Of a stretch of 6,776 nucleotides of DNA, positions 1 through 5,207 are shown one piece after another. Every line of letters starts with the position of its first letter. The stretch's first letter is position 1. Location of the stretch: the NCBI GenBank assembly GCA_964608495.1, contig CAZSOQ010000272.1, positions 1 to 6,776 of the forward strand. The letters are read 5' to 3'. The notes below the pieces were generated by a model. That model ran no database searches, was not told the origin of the DNA, and worked only from the letters and a program-made list of their open reading frames with translations. The translations under genes and the position numbers were made by a program. Source of the DNA: JAKORR01 sp964608495. Its GTDB lineage: Bacteria; Armatimonadota; Zipacnadia; Zipacnadales; FEN-943.

Positions 1-35
1 GGTGGGAAGGCCGGGCGCGGATGCGAGGTAGCAGC

Positions 36-41
36 AAGGAG
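36..41 (+). promoter_or_regulatory. Ribosome binding site of the GH9 gene
   Basis: AAGGAG sits 10 bases before ATG 52 and 16 bases before the in-frame ATG 58, which favours the first as the start. This matters because the reading frame is open back to base 1 and spacing is the only local guide. No promoter can be recognised in the 51 bases available upstream. Confidence 0.6.
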
Positions 42-51
42 AGCGCAGGCG

Positions 52-2397
52 ATGGAGATGGCCCGCGGATACGCAGACGCCCAGGCACGGTCCGGCGGGG
101 ACCGATTCGGTGAACCGGGCCGGCGATCGCGCGCTGCTCCGGCCCTGGCGGGGGCGCTGCTGGCCGGGCTTCTGGCGGTGTCGGGCGCCCGCGCGCAGTC
201 GGTGGTGCTGGACGACTTCGAGCGCGAGGCTCCGGCGCCGTGGACGTGGAGCGGGCCGGGGACGCTCGGCACCGCGCCGGGGCAGGGCCCCGGGTGCCAG
301 GGCCAGCGCGTGCTGCGGCTCGAAACGACGGGCGAGCTGCGCAAGGGCGGGATCTGGTGGGGGGAGCTGCGGCTGACGCCCCCGCCGGTGACGGACTGGC
401 GGGAGTACCACTTCGTGTCGGTTTGGGTGCGGGCCCTGGGGGGCAGGCGGATCCACTCGCTGGCCGTGTACGCGGAGAACGGCGGCACGCGCCTGGAGAG
501 CCACCATGTGATCCTGCCGCCGGGCGAGTGGACCCACGTGCGATACCCCATCAGCCACCTCGTGCGGGACAACATCAGCGTGCTGTTCTTCTCGCACAGC
601 GCGGCGGGCGGGCTGCCCGGCGAGGCGCTGGACGAGGTGTACGAGCTCGACAACGTGACACTGGACGGGGGCCCCGCGGCGGCGATGGGGGGATGGGGCG
701 TGGCCGACGGCCTGGCCTCCTTCGCTCACTGCGGATACCGGCCCGAGGAGCCGAAGCGGATTCTGTTCCCGCCGGGGACGCGCGGGCCGGCGATCCTGCG
801 CACGGCCGAGGGCCGCGAGGTGGGACGCGTGGCGTGGGATGAAGATGCCTTCGGCAATCTGGTCGCTGATCTAACCGACCTGCGCGAGCCTGGGAAGTAC
901 GTGCTCGATGCCGGGGGCGTCAAGGCCGAGCCCTTCGTGGTCGGCGAGGATGCCTGGCAGGAGCCCGTGCGCGCGGTGATGCGGTTCATCTACCTGATGC
1001 GCTGCGGCGGGGCCGTGGAAGACGAGACGGTGGGGCATGGGCCCTGCCATCTGGACAACTGCAGGCCCATCGTGCCCGAGGGAGTGACGGCCGAGCAGTG
1101 GCCGCTGGCGCAAGAGCATCTGGAGCTGCTGGGCGAATGGTTCGACCTGACGGGCGGCTGGCACGACGCGGGAATCGTGGACCAGTACACGGGCAACACG
1201 GGGCTGATGACCTACGCGCTGGCGTGTCTGGCCGAAGCGCGGCCGGAGGTGGCCGCGGAGGCGCTGGAGGAGGCGAAATGGGGCGGGCGGTGGCTGGTGA
1301 AGGCGACGCTGCCCACGGGCGAGATGGTGGGGGACAGCCCCGGGCAGGTCCGCTGGACGGACAACCAGCCGCGGACGGAGGACGACAGGACGGCGAACGT
1401 GCACGGGTCCTGGGCGGACCACGCGATGAAGGCCGTGGCGGGGATGGCGCGGCTGGCGGCGCTGGTGCGCGGGAAGGACGACGGGCTTCACGAGGACCTG
1501 GTGGCGGCCGTGCGCCGGGCCGTGCACCACTTCAAAGAGGACGTCTACCCGGGCTACACGGAGAGCTGCTGCCAGTTCAACTCGTGGGGCGCGCTGGCCG
1601 GGCTGGAGGCCTACGCCGCGACGGGGGACGCGGAAGCGCTGGACTTCGCCCTTGGCAACCTGGGGTGGCTGCTGGAGTGCCAGGACGAGGGCTCGGATGA
1701 GGGCTCGGGGTTCTTCTACGCGCGGACCGACCGGCAGCATCCCTTCCGGTTCGTGCACGGACAGGGGATTGGAGCGCTGGCGCTGGCACGGGCCTGCGAG
1801 GTGCTGGGGGATCGCGAGCAGGCGCCGACGTGGAAGCGCGCGCTGCAGCGGTGGTGTGATGGCTACGCAGTGCCGATGGCGTGGCTGTCGGGCGGGTATG
1901 GGATGACGGCCTTCGGGCTGTACGATGAGGACGAGACGGACGCCTACGACGGGAAGGAGAGCTGGTGGGCGGACCCCTGGGACCCGAAGGTATTCGTGGC
2001 CTCGGCGCGAGCGGCCGACCTGACCCTGGGCGGGCGGAAGGTGCGCCTGTTCGGGGCTCACTACGGGGGGAACAACCGGGCCCTGTGCGCGACCGCCGCG
2101 GGGCTGTGGGCGGCCGCGAGGGTCCTGGGGCGCGAGGACCTCGGGGCCGTCGCCGCGGACCAACTGCAGTGGGTGACGGGGCGCAACCCGCTGTCCCAGT
2201 GCCTGATCTCGCACGTGGGGCACCGCTCGCCCCTGGCGTACCAGACGGTCATCGGGGACGTCTTCGGGTCCATGTACCAGGGCATCGGCAGCCAGAACGG
2301 CAACGATCCCTTCCTGTCGCCCAACTGCCACCACACGCAGAAGGAGATCTGGGGAGTGTGCGGCGGGGTGTACCTGCTGGCGGCGGCGCAGAGATAG
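52..2397 (+). CDS. Secreted GH9-family (cellulase-type) glycoside hydrolase with an atypical active site
   Basis: A 781-residue protein. Residues 1-48 look like a signal peptide: a long Arg-rich n-region with Arg-Arg at 24-25, a hydrophobic stretch at 29-44, and an Ala-Arg-Ala cleavage site before Gln49. The RR and long n-region make Tat export possible but unproven. Residues about 51-212 form a beta-sandwich resembling carbohydrate-binding modules, starting VVLDDFE and ending near LDNVTLDG. Residues about 222-300 match the Ig-like CelD_N domain found in front of many GH9 enzymes (CGYRP at 227-231). Residues about 303-780 are the (alpha/alpha)6 GH9 domain, with RCG at 317-319, GHGPCHLD at 328-335, GGWHDAG at 368-374, GRNP at 710-713 and the predicted acid Glu765 near the C-terminus. 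GH9 enzymes hydrolyse beta-1,4-glucans or related beta-glycans by inversion, using the two Asp of DAGD and a C-terminal Glu. Here the second Asp is Ile375, so activity or specificity may differ. The fold assignment is firm; the substrate is unknown. ATG 52 is preferred over ATG 58 because AAGGAG lies 10 bases before it. The frame is open to the window edge, so an upstream start is not excluded. Confidence 0.88.
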   Translation: MEMARGYADAQARSGGDRFGEPGRRSRAAPALAGALLAGLLAVSGARAQSVVLDDFEREAPAPWTWSGPGTLGTAPGQGPGCQGQRVLRLETTGELRKGGIWWGELRLTPPPVTDWREYHFVSVWVRALGGRRIHSLAVYAENGGTRLESHHVILPPGEWTHVRYPISHLVRDNISVLFFSHSAAGGLPGEALDEVYELDNVTLDGGPAAAMGGWGVADGLASFAHCGYRPEEPKRILFPPGTRGPAILRTAEGREVGRVAWDEDAFGNLVADLTDLREPGKYVLDAGGVKAEPFVVGEDAWQEPVRAVMRFIYLMRCGGAVEDETVGHGPCHLDNCRPIVPEGVTAEQWPLAQEHLELLGEWFDLTGGWHDAGIVDQYTGNTGLMTYALACLAEARPEVAAEALEEAKWGGRWLVKATLPTGEMVGDSPGQVRWTDNQPRTEDDRTANVHGSWADHAMKAVAGMARLAALVRGKDDGLHEDLVAAVRRAVHHFKEDVYPGYTESCCQFNSWGALAGLEAYAATGDAEALDFALGNLGWLLECQDEGSDEGSGFFYARTDRQHPFRFVHGQGIGALALARACEVLGDREQAPTWKRALQRWCDGYAVPMAWLSGGYGMTAFGLYDEDETDAYDGKESWWADPWDPKVFVASARAADLTLGGRKVRLFGAHYGGNNRALCATAAGLWAAARVLGREDLGAVAADQLQWVTGRNPLSQCLISHVGHRSPLAYQTVIGDVFGSMYQGIGSQNGNDPFLSPNCHHTQKEIWGVCGGVYLLAAAQR

Positions 2398-2473
2398 CCG
2401 GGCTCGTGGGGGCGTGGCCCGATGGGTGCCAGAGAGCGGGCCGCGAGCCGCGGAGCCGGACGAGGTGAGCACC
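2398..2473 (+). other. Intergenic gap between genes 1 and 2, small hairpins, no terminator
   Basis: This 76-base gap holds only small GC-rich inverted repeats: GGGC/GCCC around a three-base loop at 2410-2420, and CCGCG/CGCGG around AGC at 2441-2453. GGCTCG at 2401-2406 can also pair with CGAGCC at 2444-2449. None is followed by a T-run, so an intrinsic terminator is not supported and read-through from gene 1 into gene 2 is likely. No promoter-like pair of boxes is apparent. Confidence 0.5.
2462..2469 (+). promoter_or_regulatory. Ribosome binding site that fixes the start of gene 2
   Basis: GAGGTGAG matches the anti-Shine-Dalgarno consensus, with GAGG ending 8 bases before ATG 2474. It favours that ATG over the in-frame GTG at 2414, which would add 20 charged, Pro-rich residues in front of an otherwise normal signal peptide. 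Confidence 0.75.
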
Positions 2474-5134
2474 ATGCTCCGACACGCTGTGATACTGGCG
2501 GTTGTTGGCGGAGTGAGCAGCCTGGTGGCGACTGGGGGCCTTGCGATGGCTGAGGAGATAGACCTGCTGGCGGACCCCGGCCGATGGTCGGCGGCGATAG
2601 ACCGGGGTGGGACGACGATGGAGCTGGCGGCGACGCCGGACGCGCCTCTGGGGGTTCACATAACGGTGGAAGGCGGCGACGAGGACTACCCGAAGTTGCG
2701 CCTGGGCTGGACGGAACCACAGGATTTCAGCCGCTTCGCGCGGCTGATGACGCGGGTGAGGGTATCCTGCGACGACCCCGAGGCGACAGGCGAGAGGCGC
2801 CTGGCCTTCGTGTTCTACGATGAGGAGACGCGGCGCCAGGACCTCGAGGACCACCCCATGACGCAGCAGGTCATAGGGCACCAGGTGCCCGTCGGGCGTT
2901 GGGTGGACCTGCGGGACTGGCTGCTCACCATCCACCGCAGGACCATCCGCCAGTTCGACATCTACCTCTACGAGCAGCCCGCCGACAAGCCCGTGACCTA
3001 TCGCTGGGAGTTCGCACGGCTGGCGATCGAGGGCGTGGGCGCTCAGGCCGTGGCCTTCGACACGGAGATCTACGAGAAGGGCGAGCTGCGGGGGGAAAAG
3101 GGCGAGCCGACGGCCCGTGTGGCGACCGAGGATGGGCTGGAGATCGTGGTGGGCGACCGCGGGGAGATCAGCCAGGTGCTGCTCGACGGCAAGCAGGTGG
3201 GAGCGGTGGACGGGCAGCCTACCGGGCTGGTGGTGCGTGACGCCGTGGCCGAGCGGAAGCCGACGATGGTTGGCGGCTCCGTCGAGCAGAGGGACGGCGA
3301 GGTGCGACAGAAGGGAAGGGTCGAGGAGCTGGGCGTCGAGGTGGAGGCGACCTACAGGGCCGCCGGGCCCTACATCGAGGTCGCTGGCAAGGTCCGGGAC
3401 CTGCGCGGCGAGGACCGGGCCGTCACGCTGGGCTTTGCCCTGCCGGTGGACGAGGGGCCGTGGCAGTGGTGGGACAGCGCGGCCGTGGCGCGGACCGAGG
3501 CGGATGCGCTGGGGGAGCTGATGTACTGCGAGACGGGGATGCAGTATGGGCTGAACGGGGTGCACTCGAAGTATCCGCTGGGGGCGGTAACGCAGGACGG
3601 CCGGGCGGGACTGACGCTGGCAGTGCGGATGGACGAGCCCGTGGTGCACCGGATCGCCTACGGGCCGGGGCTGCGGCTGTTTCATATCGCGCTGGACTTC
3701 GGCCTGGTGCCGGAGACGGCCGTGGACGGACGGTCGCTGGCGGAGGCGCCCTTCAGGATCCTCGTGTACCGACACGACCCGGCGTGGGGCTTCCGGTCGG
3801 CGCTGGAGAGGTACTACGGCTTCTTCCCGCAGTTCTTCACCAAGCGCGTGAGCCGTGAGGGCGGCTGGTTCGTGTGGGGCGACATGAGCAAGACAGAGGG
3901 AGCGCTGGAGGCGGGTTTCGGGTTCCACTGGGGCCCGGCGGGGGCGGAGGCCGTGAAGTGGGACAACGAGCACGGGGTGCCCGCGCTGTTCTACATCGAG
4001 GCCGAGACCTACCAGCAGACCATGGAGGATTTGGACCGCGCCCCGAGCTTTGAGGAGGTCATGAGCCGCCTGCGCAAGCTAGCTGACGGCGACGCCGAGG
4101 AGCTGGCGAAGGTGGAGGACCAGCCCTACAAGGTCTACCCGCTCAGCGGCTCCGCCGACCCTCTGCGGCAGCGTATCCAGACGACCGCGCAGGTGGTTCT
4201 CAGATCGGTGAACCATAACGCCCAGGGGCAGCCCTACGGGTCTGTGGGCCAGTTCGGCTGGATGTCGAAGAGCCGGTGGGGAGCAATCCTGCCGTGCAAC
4301 CTGTCGCCTGGCATTCCCGGCGGCAAAGGCAGCTTCAACCGGCAAGAAGTCATTGAACCCGCGCTTGAGAGCATGCACCAGACGGGCGCTCACTATGACG
4401 GCCTCGCCCTGGACTCGCTGGGCGGCTATGGACACCTCGGTCGGGCCAACTACCGGCGCGAGCATTTCCGCTACACGGACATCCCGCTAAGCTTCGGCGC
4501 CCTGGACCGCAAGCCCGTGCAAGTGGCCCACTATGGGACCGTCGAGTGGCTGCGAGAGCTGGCGGAGGACATGCACGAACGCGGGCTGGTGTTGATGGCC
4601 AACTGCTCGTGGCACATCGTGCCGGGCTGGCTGACCTTCGCCGCGCCCTACCTGGACGTCTTCGGCGCGGAGGCGGTGACCTTCGGCGACCCGGACTTCA
4701 TCCGCGCCATCGCCTACCGCAAGCCCTGCACGAACCTGCCCTACAACCCGCGGCCGGAGTGGGAAGTGGCGCGGCATCTGCTGCACGGCATCCACCTGGG
4801 CCACGGCAACGACCTGGAGGTCATGAAGCGGTACGCGGGGGTGCTGCAGGAGATTGCGGCGGCCGGCTGGGAGCCGATCACGCTCGCCCGGGCCGAGCCA
4901 GCGGGCGTGCAGGTGGAGCGATACGGCGGGGGGCGGCGGGCCCTCCTGGTGGTGCACAACCCGGCTCCCGAGCCGGTGCAGGCACGGGTGACGGTGGACG
5001 CGGCGGCCATCGGGATGCCGCGATTCGCCACGAAGCTGGCGCTGACAGGGGAGGAGGTGAAGGCGGTGGGGGACGCGCTGCCGGTCAGCCTGGAAGGGCA
5101 GGGGACCGCGGTGCTGGTGCTAGAGGCCCAGTGA
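2474..5134 (+). CDS. Large secreted glycoside-hydrolase-like protein, family unassigned (beta-sandwiches plus probable TIM-barrel)
   Basis: An 886-residue protein whose family I do not recognise. Residues 1-26 are a signal peptide (MLRH, then a hydrophobic run to Ala-Met-Ala before Glu27). Residues about 29-190 form a beta-sandwich resembling the N-terminal domain of the upstream GH9 protein (D84-F85, then GRW at 141-143, then FARLAIEG ending at 187). Residues about 215-450 look like a second, larger beta-sandwich of the kind that precedes many TIM-barrel glycosidases, with an aromatic cluster WQWWD at 330-334. From about 463 (GGWFVWGD) to 795, alternating strands and helices suggest a TIM-barrel. 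Candidate active-site positions at strand ends are Glu509 and Glu511 (FYIEAE), Asp642 and Asp647 (YDGLALDS) and Glu733 (VFGAEA). Residues 800-886 form a C-terminal beta-domain typical of glycosidases. A retaining glycoside hydrolase is plausible by analogy with clan-D/GH101-like layouts, but that is inference and neither family nor substrate can be named. The secreted location and the GH9 and lyase-like neighbours support a role in polysaccharide breakdown. Confidence 0.85.
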   Translation: MLRHAVILAVVGGVSSLVATGGLAMAEEIDLLADPGRWSAAIDRGGTTMELAATPDAPLGVHITVEGGDEDYPKLRLGWTEPQDFSRFARLMTRVRVSCDDPEATGERRLAFVFYDEETRRQDLEDHPMTQQVIGHQVPVGRWVDLRDWLLTIHRRTIRQFDIYLYEQPADKPVTYRWEFARLAIEGVGAQAVAFDTEIYEKGELRGEKGEPTARVATEDGLEIVVGDRGEISQVLLDGKQVGAVDGQPTGLVVRDAVAERKPTMVGGSVEQRDGEVRQKGRVEELGVEVEATYRAAGPYIEVAGKVRDLRGEDRAVTLGFALPVDEGPWQWWDSAAVARTEADALGELMYCETGMQYGLNGVHSKYPLGAVTQDGRAGLTLAVRMDEPVVHRIAYGPGLRLFHIALDFGLVPETAVDGRSLAEAPFRILVYRHDPAWGFRSALERYYGFFPQFFTKRVSREGGWFVWGDMSKTEGALEAGFGFHWGPAGAEAVKWDNEHGVPALFYIEAETYQQTMEDLDRAPSFEEVMSRLRKLADGDAEELAKVEDQPYKVYPLSGSADPLRQRIQTTAQVVLRSVNHNAQGQPYGSVGQFGWMSKSRWGAILPCNLSPGIPGGKGSFNRQEVIEPALESMHQTGAHYDGLALDSLGGYGHLGRANYRREHFRYTDIPLSFGALDRKPVQVAHYGTVEWLRELAEDMHERGLVLMANCSWHIVPGWLTFAAPYLDVFGAEAVTFGDPDFIRAIAYRKPCTNLPYNPRPEWEVARHLLHGIHLGHGNDLEVMKRYAGVLQEIAAAGWEPITLARAEPAGVQVERYGGGRRALLVVHNPAPEPVQARVTVDAAAIGMPRFATKLALTGEEVKAVGDALPVSLEGQGTAVLVLEAQ

Positions 5135-5169
5135 GGGCCGGGCGCGCGGAGGCAGACGCAAAGGACGGT

Positions 5170-5190
5170 GGGGCTTGCGGGACAGGCCCC
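5170..5190 (+). promoter_or_regulatory. Hairpin just upstream of the gene 3 ribosome binding site
   Basis: GGGGCTTG at 5170-5177 pairs with CAGGCCCC at 5183-5190 across a five-base loop. This gives eight pairs, one of them a G-U wobble. There is no T-run after it, so a classical intrinsic terminator is unlikely. It ends one base before the GGGGTGA Shine-Dalgarno-like sequence of gene 3, so it could affect translation initiation or mRNA stability. The four Cs of its right arm could alternatively pair with the four Gs of that site. In DNA this GC-rich, a chance hairpin of this size is also possible. Confidence 0.4.
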
Positions 5191-5191
5191 T

Positions 5192-5198
5192 GGGGTGA
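5192..5198 (+). promoter_or_regulatory. Probable ribosome binding site of gene 3
   Basis: GGGGTGA resembles GGAGGTGA and ends 9 bases before ATG 5208. An in-frame stop (TGA at 5199-5201) limits how far upstream the gene can start. The next in-frame ATG codons, at 5232 and 5244, would cut into the signal peptide, and the GAGGG before 5232 lies only about two bases from that codon. Confidence 0.5.
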
Positions 5199-5207
5199 TG
5201 ACGACCC

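Noticed and set aside
21..113. A short open frame from ATG 21 as a leader peptide
   Set aside because: It overlaps the GH9 start in another frame, has no Shine-Dalgarno sequence visible in the bases before it, and its product is an unremarkable Arg/Gly-rich string of about 30 residues.
2441..2453. The CCGCG/CGCGG hairpin as a transcription terminator after gene 1
   Set aside because: The stem is only five pairs and no T-run follows. Such short GC inverted repeats are expected by chance in this base composition.
2414..2473. GTG at 2414 as the start of gene 2
   Set aside because: It would put 20 polar residues before a standard signal peptide, while GAGGTGAG sits at good distance before ATG 2474.
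871..2475. A 534-codon open frame on the minus strand across the GH9 gene
   Set aside because: It is antisense to a well-supported GH9 coding region. Its translation is rich in Arg, Pro, His and Gln, has no recognisable domain, and reflects lack of stops in GC-rich DNA.
2249..3973. A 574-codon open frame on the minus strand across the end of gene 1 and much of gene 2
   Set aside because: It overlaps two convincing plus-strand genes and has His/Arg/Pro-rich low-complexity composition with no domain. It is explained as an antisense shadow.
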